A stretch of DNA of 64,000 nucleotides from Prado023 sp963818445 (GTDB taxonomy: Bacteria; Actinomycetota; Actinomycetes; S36-B12; CAIYMF01): positions 62,001 through 126,000 of the forward strand of contig CAWFSG010000019.1 of NCBI GenBank assembly GCA_963818445.1, in the 5' to 3' direction. The translations under genes were made by a program, and so were the position numbers. Below, piece by piece: positions 36,644 to 44,682 of this stretch (position 1 is its first letter; each line of letters starts with the position of its first letter). The notes under the pieces were generated by a model. The model was not told the origin of the DNA. It made no database searches and saw only the letters and a program-made list of their open reading frames with translations.

Positions 36644-37346
36644 ACCGAGCGAGTCGGGCAAGCGCCCGGGGCAGGGCAAGGCCGCGCGCGACCTCAACGA
36701 GCAGATCCGCTACACGATGTGGTCGGTGTACCGGCTGGTCCCCGGGGCGCCGGGCCCCTCGGGTGACCTCGCTTCCGTTGTGGCGGGTGCGGCCGCGGAC
36801 GACGTGGTCCTGCGGGGCGCCTACGACGTGGGCGGGCTTCGTGGCGACGCCGACCTGATGCTCTGGTGGCACGGTCCCACTGCTGAGTCGCTGCAGGCCG
36901 CCTACCGAGCGGTCGCCGACGCCGTCGGCGAGCGGCTGGCGCCGGTCTGGTCGCAGATGGCGCTGCACCGGCCCGCGGAGTTCAACCGCTCGCACGTCCC
37001 GGCGTTCCTGGCCGACGAGCGGGCACGGGACTGGGTGTGCGTGTACCCGTTCGTGAGGTCCTACGAGTGGTACCTGCTCGAGGAGTCCGAGCGGCGCGCG
37101 ATGCTCGTCGAGCACGGGCAGATGGGGCGGGAGTACCCGGACGTCCGGGCCAACACCGTCGCGGCGTTCGCGCTCGGTGACTACGAGTGGATGCTGGCCT
37201 TCGAGGCCGACGAGCTGCACCGGATCGTGGACCTCATGCGCCACCTGCGGGCCTCGACAGCCCGCCGGCACGTCCGGGAGGAGACGCCGTTCTACACCGG
37301 CCATCGGGTCGAGGTGGAGTCGGCCGACGCCCTTCTGCGCGGCTGA
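36636..37346 (+). CDS. hemQ: coproheme decarboxylase (HemQ/ChdC)
   Basis: This 236-residue chlorite-dismutase-fold enzyme makes heme b from coproheme with peroxide. Its motifs are NEQIRYTMWSVYRL, LMLWWHGPTAESLQ, VYPFVRSYEWYLL (the catalytic Tyr region) and LHRIVDLMRHLRAS with the heme-ligand His. GTG 36636 follows GGAGG. It overlaps the hemY stop and is followed 5 bases later by the GNAT gene, forming one operon. Its presence identifies the coproporphyrin-dependent heme route. Confidence 0.96.
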   Translation: MAEPSESGKRPGQGKAARDLNEQIRYTMWSVYRLVPGAPGPSGDLASVVAGAAADDVVLRGAYDVGGLRGDADLMLWWHGPTAESLQAAYRAVADAVGERLAPVWSQMALHRPAEFNRSHVPAFLADERARDWVCVYPFVRSYEWYLLEESERRAMLVEHGQMGREYPDVRANTVAAFALGDYEWMLAFEADELHRIVDLMRHLRASTARRHVREETPFYTGHRVEVESADALLRG

Positions 37347-37351
37347 GCCCG

Positions 37352-38227
37352 GTGCACGTCGTCGAGCATGCGTCCGCTTCGGAGTTCCTGGTGCGGACCG
37401 AGGCGTTCCGCGCCGCGGAGCCGGTCCTGACCAACATCATCGGCTCGGTGGCATCCGGTGTGGCCGCGGGGCGTGAGTACGAGGCCGAGCTGTGGCTCAC
37501 CGTTGAGCACCGCACGGACGGCGTCGTCGGGATCGCCATGCGCACCGCACCCCACAACCTCGTGGCATCACCGATGCCAGCCGAGGCAGCCCGCGCACTC
37601 GGGGAGCGACTGGCCGTCCTCGATCCGTCCCTGCCCGGGGTGAGCGGCACCCCCGACGTGACCCGCCTGGTCGTGCAGGCCCTCGGCGCGAGCGACCGTG
37701 CGCGTCCGGGATTCCTGAACCTGGTTCGGGTGCTGGAGGACCTGCGCGCCCCGGCGCACGACTGTCCGGGTCGGGCCCGACGAGTCGTCGCAGGTGACCA
37801 GGATCGCGTGACCGACTGGATGGCCGCGTTCGGCGACGAGGTGGGGTTGCACGTGCAGCCGTCACGGGACGCCATCCGTGCGAGCTTCCTGGCAGCCGAC
37901 GCACCACCCCTGTGGTTCTGGGAGGTGGACGGTGAGCCGGTGTCCCTCGGTGGGCACGCCCCGCTGGTGACCACCCCGGCCGGGACTGTGGGCAGGATCG
38001 GTCCCGTGTACACGCCAGCGGAGCACCGGGGCCACGGGTTCGGCACCGCGATCACCCACGCCATGTGCCGTGTGCTTGCCCGGGAGTGCGCGATCGTCAT
38101 GCTCTACACGGATGCCGCGAATGTGACCAGCAACAGCATCTACGCGCAGCTCGGATTCGCCGAGGTCGCCGCGTGGGTGGAGGTGAGCCTGGCTCCGAGC
38201 CCCGGCGTGGTCAGCCCTCCGGGGTGA
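37352..38227 (+). CDS. GNAT family N-acetyltransferase
   Basis: This 291-residue protein has a C-terminal GNAT domain (about 150-285) with the acetyl-CoA loop VYTPAEHRGHGFGTAITHAM and the strand/helix MLYTDAANVTSNSIYAQLGF. The N-terminal half is less conserved and may be a degenerate second GNAT unit. The substrate is unknown. GTG 37352 lies 5 nt after the hemQ stop, so it is transcribed with the heme genes. The 3' end overlaps the msrB 3' end by 17 bases on opposite strands. Confidence 0.88.
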   Translation: MHVVEHASASEFLVRTEAFRAAEPVLTNIIGSVASGVAAGREYEAELWLTVEHRTDGVVGIAMRTAPHNLVASPMPAEAARALGERLAVLDPSLPGVSGTPDVTRLVVQALGASDRARPGFLNLVRVLEDLRAPAHDCPGRARRVVAGDQDRVTDWMAAFGDEVGLHVQPSRDAIRASFLAADAPPLWFWEVDGEPVSLGGHAPLVTTPAGTVGRIGPVYTPAEHRGHGFGTAITHAMCRVLARECAIVMLYTDAANVTSNSIYAQLGFAEVAAWVEVSLAPSPGVVSPPG

Positions 38228-38651
38228 GGCGCAGGCTGATCGAGTTGATGCAGTAGCGCAGGTCGGTCGGAGTTCCGTAGCCCTCGCCTGCGAAGACGTG
38301 GCCAAGGTGCGAGCCGCAGGAAGCGCAGCGGACCTCGGTGCGCTTCATGCCCATCGAGCGGTCCTCGATCTCGATGATCGCGTCGCCGGCCAGCGGGGAG
38401 AAGAACGAGGGCCAGCCGCAGTGCGAGTCGAACTTCGTCTCGCTGCGGAACAGCTCGGCGTTGCAGGCGCGGCACGAGTAGACCCCGACCTCCTTGACGT
38501 CGGTGTACTCACCGACGAACGGTCGCTCGGTCCCGCCGTCGCGCAGGACCTTGCGCTCCTCCGGGGTGAGGCGAGCGGCCCACTCCTCCTCGGTCAACGC
38601 GACCTCGTAGGGCGTGCCATCGGGACGGGTGGCGGAGACGTGGTGGCCCAT
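38211..38651 (-). CDS. msrB: peptide-methionine (R)-S-oxide reductase
   Basis: This 146-residue enzyme repairs methionine-R-sulfoxide. Zinc-binding pairs lie in YSCRACNAELF and RCASCGSHLGHVF. The catalytic Cys is in RYCINSISL, and HCGWPSFFSP is the substrate loop. ATG 38651 has no ribosome site, but TACGGT (38658-38663, minus strand) lies 6 nt upstream, pointing to leaderless transcription. It is divergent from the Prim-Pol gene, which has the same arrangement. Confidence 0.96.
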   Translation of the reverse strand: MGHHVSATRPDGTPYEVALTEEEWAARLTPEERKVLRDGGTERPFVGEYTDVKEVGVYSCRACNAELFRSETKFDSHCGWPSFFSPLAGDAIIEIEDRSMGMKRTEVRCASCGSHLGHVFAGEGYGTPTDLRYCINSISLRLTPEG

Positions 38652-38657
38652 GCCCCA

Positions 38658-38663
38658 ACCGTA
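38658..38663 (-). promoter_or_regulatory. probable -10 box (leaderless) of msrB
   Basis: TACGGT on the minus strand lies 6 nt before ATG 38651. Confidence 0.5.
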
Positions 38664-38747
38664 AGGGCGACGGCTCTCACGCGAAACCGGAGCCCGCGAG
38701 GCCGCACATCCCGGGCCGACCGGCGGGACGGGGACCTGTGGGGGCGC

Positions 38748-38753
38748 TAGCGT
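38748..38753 (+). promoter_or_regulatory. probable -10 box (leaderless) of the Prim-PolC gene
   Basis: TAGCGT lies 7 nt before ATG 38761, with no ribosome site. Confidence 0.5.
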
Positions 38754-38760
38754 TCGCGGG

Positions 38761-39843
38761 ATGGCGAAGGACGCGTTCGGGGCACCGGTCATCCGCGAGG
38801 TCGACGGCCATGAGGTCCGGGTCAGCAATCCCGCCAAGCCGTACTTCCCGAAGGCTGCTGGTGGTCCGATCACCAAGCTCGAGGTGATCGACTACTACAC
38901 CGCGGTGGGCGACGTGATGCTCCGCGCGCTGCGTGACCGGCCGACCACGCTGGAGCGCTGGCCCGGGGGAGTCGTGCCCGGTGCCCAGCTGAGCACCCGG
39001 GAGGGGTTCAAGGGGGAGGCGTTCTACCAGAAGCGGGTGCCCACCGGAGCACCCGAATGGGTCCGCACGGCGCGGATCGCCTTCCCGTCAGGCCGAACCG
39101 CTGACGAGGTCTGCCCGCACACGCCGGCCACGATCGTCTGGGCCGCCCAGCTCGGCACCATCACCTTCCACCCCTGGCCGGTCCGCTCGGGGGATGTCGA
39201 GCATCCCGACGAGCTGCGGATCGACCTCGATCCGCAGCCGGGAACCGACTTCGACGACTCGGTGACTGTTGCCCTCGAACTGCACGGGATGCTCGACGAG
39301 CTCGGCTGGGTCGGCTACCCGAAGACCTCGGGTGGCCGCGGCGTCCATATCTACGTGCGGATCGCGCCGCGGTGGACCTTCACCGAGGTGCGTCATGCCG
39401 CCATCGCGATCGGTCGCGAGCTGGAGCGACGGATGCCTGGGCGGGTCACCACCAGGTGGTGGAAGGAGGAGCGCGGCCAGACGGTGTTCGTCGACTACAA
39501 CCAGAACGCCCGCGACCGCACGATCCGCTCGGCGTGGTCGCTTCGCGCGGTGGCGGAGGCCACGGTGTCCGCGCCCGTCACGTGGACTGAGCTGCCCGAG
39601 GTTGCGCCCCTGGACTTCACGCTGCGCACCGTCCCGCCTCGGTTGCTGGCGATGGGCGACCCGCACGCGGGAATCGACGACGTCGCCCATGACCTCACTC
39701 CGGTGCTCGAGTGGTACGAGCGCGACGTCCGCGATGAGGGCCTCGAGGACATGCCCTACCCGCCGGACTATCCGAAGATGCCCGGCGAGCCCAAGCGCGT
39801 CCAGCCGAGCCGCGCGCGGGCCACGGAGCCAGACGAGTCCTGA
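38761..39843 (+). CDS. Prim-PolC / LigD-type archaeo-eukaryotic primase-polymerase
   Basis: This stand-alone 360-residue polymerase domain has the catalytic acidic pair RIDLDPQPG (Asp155, Asp157), the conserved SGGRGVHIYV (nucleotide-binding His) and FVDYNQNARDRT with a third acidic residue. It is the same type as mycobacterial Prim-PolC, which fills short gaps with ribonucleotides or deoxynucleotides and works with LigC in excision repair. A LigC-type ligase lies 0.6 kb downstream on the opposite strand. It is not fused to a ligase or nuclease domain as in full LigD. Confidence 0.93.
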   Translation: MAKDAFGAPVIREVDGHEVRVSNPAKPYFPKAAGGPITKLEVIDYYTAVGDVMLRALRDRPTTLERWPGGVVPGAQLSTREGFKGEAFYQKRVPTGAPEWVRTARIAFPSGRTADEVCPHTPATIVWAAQLGTITFHPWPVRSGDVEHPDELRIDLDPQPGTDFDDSVTVALELHGMLDELGWVGYPKTSGGRGVHIYVRIAPRWTFTEVRHAAIAIGRELERRMPGRVTTRWWKEERGQTVFVDYNQNARDRTIRSAWSLRAVAEATVSAPVTWTELPEVAPLDFTLRTVPPRLLAMGDPHAGIDDVAHDLTPVLEWYERDVRDEGLEDMPYPPDYPKMPGEPKRVQPSRARATEPDES

Positions 39844-39853
39844 GGCACAGTCG

Positions 39854-39902
39854 CCCGGGGGTTGGTCACCGGGCCGTCGCCGGCGTCGTGACGCCCCGGG
39901 AG
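39854..39902. terminator. terminator-like hairpin between convergent genes
   Basis: CCCGGGG ... GTCAC pairs with GTGAC ... CCCCGGG (two stems separated by a small internal loop) just after the Prim-PolC stop, in an 81-base convergent spacer. Confidence 0.5.
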
Positions 39903-39924
39903 CCAGATGCCGGCCGATCCGGCT

Positions 39925-40287
39925 TCAGTGCCCGAGCAGGGAGTTCCCCGTGGGCTCGGCGTGGGTGTCGGAGTCCGAGTCCCGCAGATCCACCCAGCGG
40001 TGCTGCAACGGCGGCCACGGCTCGTACTCCTGTGGCGCGGCCTCGGGGAGCGCCGCGTTGCTGCGGGTGTCGATGCCGAAGTGCGCGTAGAAGGGATCGC
40101 GGCCCAGGGCTGCCGTGACAGTGAAGTACAGGCCCAGCACCACGAACACGATGCTGATCACGCTGGACTGGCCGGACATGACGACCGCGAAGCCCGCGAG
40201 GAGGAGGAAGCTCAGGGCGATGCACCCGCGAACGAGCCGATCCTCACGACCGACCCTTCCGGATCCATGGGTGAACGGGATGCGCAT
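39925..40287 (-). CDS. DUF2892-like small membrane protein
   Basis: This 120-residue protein starts at ATG 40287 after GAGGGG; the frame extends 28 codons upstream but has no ribosome site there. GRVGREDRLVRGCIALSFLL and VFVVLGLYFTVTAALGRDPFYAHFGI match the two-helix DUF2892 (YgaP-like) pattern without its usual cysteine. A hydrophilic tail ends EPTGNSLLGH. The function is unknown. It sits between the Prim-PolC and LigC genes. Confidence 0.75.
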   Translation of the reverse strand: MRIPFTHGSGRVGREDRLVRGCIALSFLLLAGFAVVMSGQSSVISIVFVVLGLYFTVTAALGRDPFYAHFGIDTRSNAALPEAAPQEYEPWPPLQHRWVDLRDSDSDTHAEPTGNSLLGH

Positions 40288-40414
40288 GATTCCCCTCGCT
40301 GTCAGGACACTCGCGACCATCGTCACCCGGGTGTCGCGAAGCATGCGGGAGGCACGCCGGGGGAGGTCCACGATGTGACGAGTCTACCGTGAGGAATGCG
40401 ACAAACCCCCCGAA

Positions 40415-41533
40415 TCACCCGGACGACCGACGCCCCATGAGCACCGTGTCGATGTCCAGGGGCTCAGGCGCGACGAGGCCGTCCATCGTGCACTCCTCGG
40501 CAGCCTTGTCCGGGCGCCAGCGCACCAGGGACGCGAGGTGGCGCAACCGACCCGACTCGACCTGGTTGTAGGAGACCTCAGCGACCAACTCCGGGCGCAG
40601 CGGGTTCCACGCGCTGCTGCGTCCCGACGACCAGCGGCTGGGCATCCCCGGCGCCCGACCCTCGGGCTCGAACCACGGATGGTCCGGACCTGCCGCCAGG
40701 TCAGCGAACCGAGCTGCCATCTCCACCCGCTGGGCCATCGGGAACGCCGACATCGCGCCGATCATCTGCAGGACGCCGACCTCGTCGTACAGACCGATGA
40801 GCACCGAGCCCACGACCTCCCCGCCGTCCGGGCCGGGCTGCTTGTACGGCCGCCACCCAGCGCACACCACGTCCACAGTGTGCGCGGGCTTGATCTTGAA
40901 CAGCGTGCGCTTGCCCGGGGCGTAGACCCCGTCCAACGGGCGGGCGATCAACCCATCGAGCCCGGCGCCCGGCAGCTCCGCGAACCACCGGGCAGCGACG
41001 ACCAGGTCGTCCGTCTGCGGCGTGAGGTGCAGCGGCGGCGCTTCCCCGGCCATGACCTGCACAAGAGCAGCGCGGCGCTCGGCAAAGGGCGCCTGCCGCA
41101 GGTCCTGGCCGTCGACACCCAGGAGGTCGAAAGCCACGAAGGAGGTCGGGAAGTCGGCCGCGAGCTGGGCGATCTTCCAGCCGCCCTCCTCCTTCCGCGG
41201 CCGGAGCCGGCCCTGCAGGGCGTCGAAGGCGAGCCGACCCTCCCGGATGATCACGAGCTCGCCGTCGAGCACGACATCGTCGGCCCGCATTCCGCGGATC
41301 CGCGCCACCATCTCCGGGAAGGCATAGGACAGGTCCCAGGAGCCGGTCTCTGCGGCGTCGGCCGCCCGCATCCGGCCCTGGATGACGACGTCGTCGCCGC
41401 GGCGGTAGATGATCACGCGGAACCCGTCCCACTTCGGCTGGAACGCCAGTCCGTCCGCGGACTCCGGCAGCCCGGCGATCGGCTTGGCCAGCATGGGCTC
41501 GATGGGCGGGTCGACGCTGAAGCGCTCACCCAC
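40415..41533 (-). CDS. ligC: ATP-dependent DNA ligase, LigC type
   Basis: This 372-residue protein has an adenylation domain with motif I KWDGFR (Lys34 becomes adenylated), DGELVI (motif III), FVAFDLLGVDG (motif IIIa), DGLIARPLDG (motif IV) and KIKPAHTVDV (motif V), then an OB domain. It lacks the polymerase and nuclease modules of LigD. GTG 41533 is chosen because homology begins there. In mycobacteria LigC and Prim-PolC are neighbours and act together in base excision repair; the same pairing is seen here. Confidence 0.93.
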   Translation of the reverse strand: MGERFSVDPPIEPMLAKPIAGLPESADGLAFQPKWDGFRVIIYRRGDDVVIQGRMRAADAAETGSWDLSYAFPEMVARIRGMRADDVVLDGELVIIREGRLAFDALQGRLRPRKEEGGWKIAQLAADFPTSFVAFDLLGVDGQDLRQAPFAERRAALVQVMAGEAPPLHLTPQTDDLVVAARWFAELPGAGLDGLIARPLDGVYAPGKRTLFKIKPAHTVDVVCAGWRPYKQPGPDGGEVVGSVLIGLYDEVGVLQMIGAMSAFPMAQRVEMAARFADLAAGPDHPWFEPEGRAPGMPSRWSSGRSSAWNPLRPELVAEVSYNQVESGRLRHLASLVRWRPDKAAEECTMDGLVAPEPLDIDTVLMGRRSSG

Positions 41534-41707
41534 GTCGCCACCCCCGCCCCGGGGCCGGTACACGCCGCGGGGCCACGGGCATCGGCACCATTGCCGGTCG
41601 CGGTCGGTACCGGGCGCAGGACGAGCGGGGCTGCTGCCGCTCAACTTCGGGGTGGGCCAGGGCATCTGGAGTCATCGCCCCATCATGGGGTCTGGCAGGC
41701 TTCCACC

Positions 41708-42715
41708 ATGCCCCGACTGGTCGACCGCGTCCCGCACGTGGCGGCCGATCGCCTGATCTCCGAGCTCGTACCGCCGCCCCGGTTCTCGGCCGAGTCGTTC
41801 GCGACCTACCTGCCGGACCCGAGCCAGCCCACTCAGGCCGCGGCCGTCGCCGGGCTGCACGCATTCGCCGCGCAGATGAACGCCCCGATGCCGACGACCC
41901 GCTCGTGGTTCCGCCGTCCGGCACCCCCCGAGGGCAGGGCGGGGATCTACCTCGACGGCGGGTTCGGGGTTGGCAAGACCCACCTGCTGGCATCCCTGTG
42001 GCACGAGGCGCCGGGGCCCAAGGCGTTCGGAACCTTCGTCGGGTACACCCACCTCGTCGGTGCGCTGGGCTTCGCGAACACCGTCGAGGCCTTGTCCGGG
42101 CACCGCCTGGTGTGCATCGACGAGTTCGAGCTCGACGACCCGGGAGACACCGTCCTGATGTCCACCCTGCTCAACCGGCTGGTCGACGCCGGCGTCCGAC
42201 TGGCGGCCACGTCCAACACCCTGCCCGACCGCCTCGGGGAGGGCCGATTCGCCGCCGACGACTTCCTCCGCGAGATCCAGGGCCTGTCCGCCCACTTCGA
42301 CGTCTATCGGATCGACGGCGAGGACTACCGGCACCGCGGCCTGCCGCAGGCGCCACCGCCGCTGGCGGAGGACGAGGTGGTCACCGCCGCCGGCGATGGC
42401 TGGCTCGACGCCTTCCCCGACCTCATGGCACACCTGAGCCGAGTCCACCCCTCGCGCTACGGGGCGCTCCTCGATGGTGTCGACCGGCTCCACGTCACCG
42501 GGGTGGAGCAGCTGACCGACCAGGCCGCCGCCCTGCGCCTGGTCGTCCTCGCCGACCGGCTCTACGACCGCGACATCCCGGTCGTGGCCTCCGGCGTCCC
42601 ACTCGACCGCGTGTTCGGCGAGGACATGCTGCGCGGCGGGTACCGCAAGAAGTACTTCCGGGCCATCTCACGCCTGGTCGCCCTGGCCCGCGAGGGCGCC
42701 GGCCTCTCGGAGTGA
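41708..42715 (+). CDS. zapE: ZapE/AFG1-like ATPase
   Basis: This 335-residue AAA-type ATPase has Walker A in GGFGVGKTHL, Walker B in LVCIDEFELDD and an arginine-finger region near ATSNTLPDRLGEGRF. In E. coli ZapE destabilises the FtsZ ring under stress, and yeast Afg1 acts in mitochondrial protein quality control; the actinobacterial role is not established. ATG 41708 fits the family start, although the frame extends far upstream without homology. A 46-nt REP-like hairpin follows 27 bases after the stop. Confidence 0.9.
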   Translation: MPRLVDRVPHVAADRLISELVPPPRFSAESFATYLPDPSQPTQAAAVAGLHAFAAQMNAPMPTTRSWFRRPAPPEGRAGIYLDGGFGVGKTHLLASLWHEAPGPKAFGTFVGYTHLVGALGFANTVEALSGHRLVCIDEFELDDPGDTVLMSTLLNRLVDAGVRLAATSNTLPDRLGEGRFAADDFLREIQGLSAHFDVYRIDGEDYRHRGLPQAPPPLAEDEVVTAAGDGWLDAFPDLMAHLSRVHPSRYGALLDGVDRLHVTGVEQLTDQAAALRLVVLADRLYDRDIPVVASGVPLDRVFGEDMLRGGYRKKYFRAISRLVALAREGAGLSE

Positions 42716-42742
42716 GCCCAGCGCCGCCCGGGCACCCTCACG

Positions 42743-42788
42743 AACTTGGGTGGAAGTTGCCTCAAGACCAGCAACTCCATCCCGAATT
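42743..42788. repeat. 46-nt palindromic (REP-like) element, copy A
   Basis: Two 18-nt arms (42743-42760 and 42771-42788) surround the 10-nt loop CTCAAGACCA, with 13 Watson-Crick and 1 G-U pairs. It lies in the convergent spacer between zapE and the DUF4439 gene. Copy B at 51792-51837 has identical arm and loop lengths and about 70 % identity, with arms ending AA...AATT and the TTGC-CTCAAG-GCAA core conserved. Confidence 0.65.
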
Positions 42789-42822
42789 GATGCCGGGGAG
42801 CCTCGTGATGCCGGGGAGCCTC
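42788..42822. repeat. two 17-base direct repeats
   Basis: TGATGCCGGGGAGCCTC occurs twice with an 18-base period directly after REP-like element A. A degenerate third copy may follow. No coding potential is seen. Confidence 0.7.
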
Positions 42823-42951
42823 CGGCGTGGAGGGGAGCCAATGGGGCATCCCGCCCCCTCCGGTCCGAAGTGCGCTGCACTCGCGTCGCGTGACGCGCAC
42901 CTGCGCTGCAACTCGGACGGCGAAACGTCGCACGCGCAGCGCAATTGGAAC

Positions 42952-43369
42952 TCACTGGCCGGGGAAGGCCTCCGGTTTGGCGCCCCAGGCAACTGCTCGG
43001 ACGGCAGCCGCTGAGGATTCCTCGACCGCCTCGCGACGGGCGGCGGGCTCGCTGGCTGCGGCGACATCGGCGTAGGTCGCGGCCAGGGCGGTGTTGACGT
43101 GCGCCATCAGCCGCCGCCCGCCGGCCGCCCCCTCGACACGGGAACGGCTCCACGTAGGCGACGGCCGCCTCGACGGGCACGGCGCCGAGGGCGGTCACAC
43201 GACGACGCAACTCATCGCGGGCCTGCCGATGGGCGTCCAGCTCGCGGCGGGCGGCGTCCCGGCGGCGTCCGCCCAGCTCTCCAGCCGACCGGCCGCTGGC
43301 CCACACGGCAGCGTGCTCCCCGGCCAGCGCGGCCTGGAGGGCGTCGAGGTAGGGGGAGTCGCCGCTCAT
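42952..43369 (-). CDS. DUF4439 ferritin-like protein (frameshifted in this consensus)
   Basis: This is a small four-helix protein of the actinobacterial DUF4439 family, about 138 residues when corrected. ATG 43369 overlaps the stop of the upstream lipoprotein gene. The N-terminal half (YLDALQAALAGEHAAVWASG, RRRVTALGAVPVEAAVAYVEPFP) and C-terminal half (VEGAAGGRRLMAHVNTALAA ... VAWGAKPEAFPGQ) are in different frames. Removing one base at about 43134 joins them exactly at the conserved EPFPV, so the break is probably a consensus error. The ferritin-like fold has no proven iron function here. Confidence 0.82.
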
Positions 43370-44016
43370 GATCCGGACTCCCGTTCTGCGAGGTCATCGA
43401 GTGCTGCGGCGTGCTGGGCCTCACTGGCTGCGATCAGGCACAGGTCGCGGGCCAGCCCCGGATCCTTGGCGCCGTCGCAGGCGGTCGCGCGCTGGTCGTG
43501 GGCGGCTGACTCCGCCGCCGCGAGTTCGGAAACGACGGACGAGGCACGCTCCTCGGGGGAACCGGAGGGTGCCGCGCTCGCATCGGGGGAACCGGAAGGT
43601 GCGGCGTCCTCGGGGGAACCGGAGGAGGTCGCGTCGAGGGAAGCGGAGGGTGCCGCGTCGTCGGCGTCCGAGGATCCCCCGGTCGGACGACTCGGGGCCG
43701 AGGGAGACTCGGACGCGACCGAGGTGCCCGAGCCCCGCGAGAAGCCCGGAGCCACCCGGGTCAGGTGGGCCTCGTGGTGGGCGAGGAACGGCCCGAGGCT
43801 CGCGGCGAGTTCCGGGTTGGCCTCGATAGCCGACCGATAGGCGACGATCAGCGCCACCTCTGATGCCGCGACCTCCTCGCGCAGGCGGGCATCCGGATCC
43901 TCCGGTGGGATGGGCGACGCAGGCGCGCTGGGTGGCCCCGGCTCCGTCGCGTTCGAGGTGCATCCGGCCAGGCCGACGGCGGCGGCGCCGAGCACCAGGA
44001 ACGTCCGCCTCTCCAC
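43366..44016 (-). CDS. lipoprotein with Ser/Pro/Glu-rich linker, partner of the DUF4439 protein
   Basis: This 216-residue protein starts at GTG 44016 (GGGAGGA upstream). The signal ends in a lipobox, FLVLGAAAVGLAGC, so it is lipid-anchored outside the membrane. After an acidic helix (DARLREEVAASEVALIVAYR ... HHEAHLTR) comes a low-complexity stretch with GSPEDAAPSGSPDASAAPSG repeats. A terminal helix with two cysteines follows (HDQRATACDG, ARDLCLIAASEAQHAAAL). The paired helical ends resemble a split ferritin-like bundle. It overlaps the DUF4439 gene by four bases; the function is unknown. Confidence 0.8.
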   Translation of the reverse strand: MERRTFLVLGAAAVGLAGCTSNATEPGPPSAPASPIPPEDPDARLREEVAASEVALIVAYRSAIEANPELAASLGPFLAHHEAHLTRVAPGFSRGSGTSVASESPSAPSRPTGGSSDADDAAPSASLDATSSGSPEDAAPSGSPDASAAPSGSPEERASSVVSELAAAESAAHDQRATACDGAKDPGLARDLCLIAASEAQHAAALDDLAERESGS

Positions 44017-44064
44017 CCGCGGATCCTCCCATCCCGACCGGAGATCGCCGCGCACGCCCACGGG

Positions 44065-44070
44065 TAGAAT
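44065..44070 (+). promoter_or_regulatory. probable -10 box of the rimP-nusA-infB operon
   Basis: TAGAAT matches the actinobacterial -10 consensus and lies 66 nt before rimP, in a spacer divergent from the lipoprotein gene. No convincing -35 was found. Confidence 0.5.
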
Positions 44071-44135
44071 CATCGGCGCACACCACAACTGCCCGTCCCA
44101 CAACAGGATCCCCACAACAGCATGAGGAGCGCGCG

Positions 44136-44681
44136 ATGTCGGCATCCCAGGCCAAGGCGCTGAGGTCCCTGGCCGAGCCCATCGTCGCGGGCCTGGACTG
44201 TGACCTCGAGGACGTCGTCATCCGCCAGGCCGGCAAGCGCCGCCTCGTGCGCATCGTGGTCGATCACCACACCGGCGGGCTGACCCTCGACCTCGTGGCC
44301 AGCATCAGCCGCGAGATCTCCCGGGTCCTCGAGGACTCGACCGTCCTGGGCAACTCCGCGTACGTGCTCGAGGTCACGTCCCCGGGCGTCGACCGCCCCC
44401 TGACCCTGGCGCGGCACTGGACCCGCGCCGTCGGCCGGCTGGTCCGGGTCACCCCGAAGTCCGGGGACGCCATCGAGGGTCGGGTGCTCAGCGCGGATGA
44501 GACGCGGGCGGTCCTCGACGTGGACGGCGCCGAGACGACCGTCACCTACACGGACGTGGCCCGCGCGGTCGTGCAGGTGGAGTTCACCCGGATCGAGGAG
44601 GTCGAACTCGACCAGACCGACCTCGATCCCGACGACGATGACCTCGCGACCGACTCCGACACCGATCCCGAGGAGGGCTGA
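44136..44681 (+). CDS. rimP: ribosome maturation factor RimP
   Basis: This 181-residue protein is needed for 30S subunit maturation. The N-terminal alpha/beta domain has IVAGLDCDLEDVVIRQAGKR, VRIVVDHHTGGLTLDLVASISR and VLEVTSPGVDRPL (conserved SPGxDRPL). The C-terminal SH3-like domain is followed by an acidic tail (DPDDDDLATDSDTDPEEG). ATG 44136 follows GAGGAGC. nusA starts 1 nt after its stop, so the two are coupled. Confidence 0.96.
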   Translation: MSASQAKALRSLAEPIVAGLDCDLEDVVIRQAGKRRLVRIVVDHHTGGLTLDLVASISREISRVLEDSTVLGNSAYVLEVTSPGVDRPLTLARHWTRAVGRLVRVTPKSGDAIEGRVLSADETRAVLDVDGAETTVTYTDVARAVVQVEFTRIEEVELDQTDLDPDDDDLATDSDTDPEEG

Positions 44682-44682
44682 C

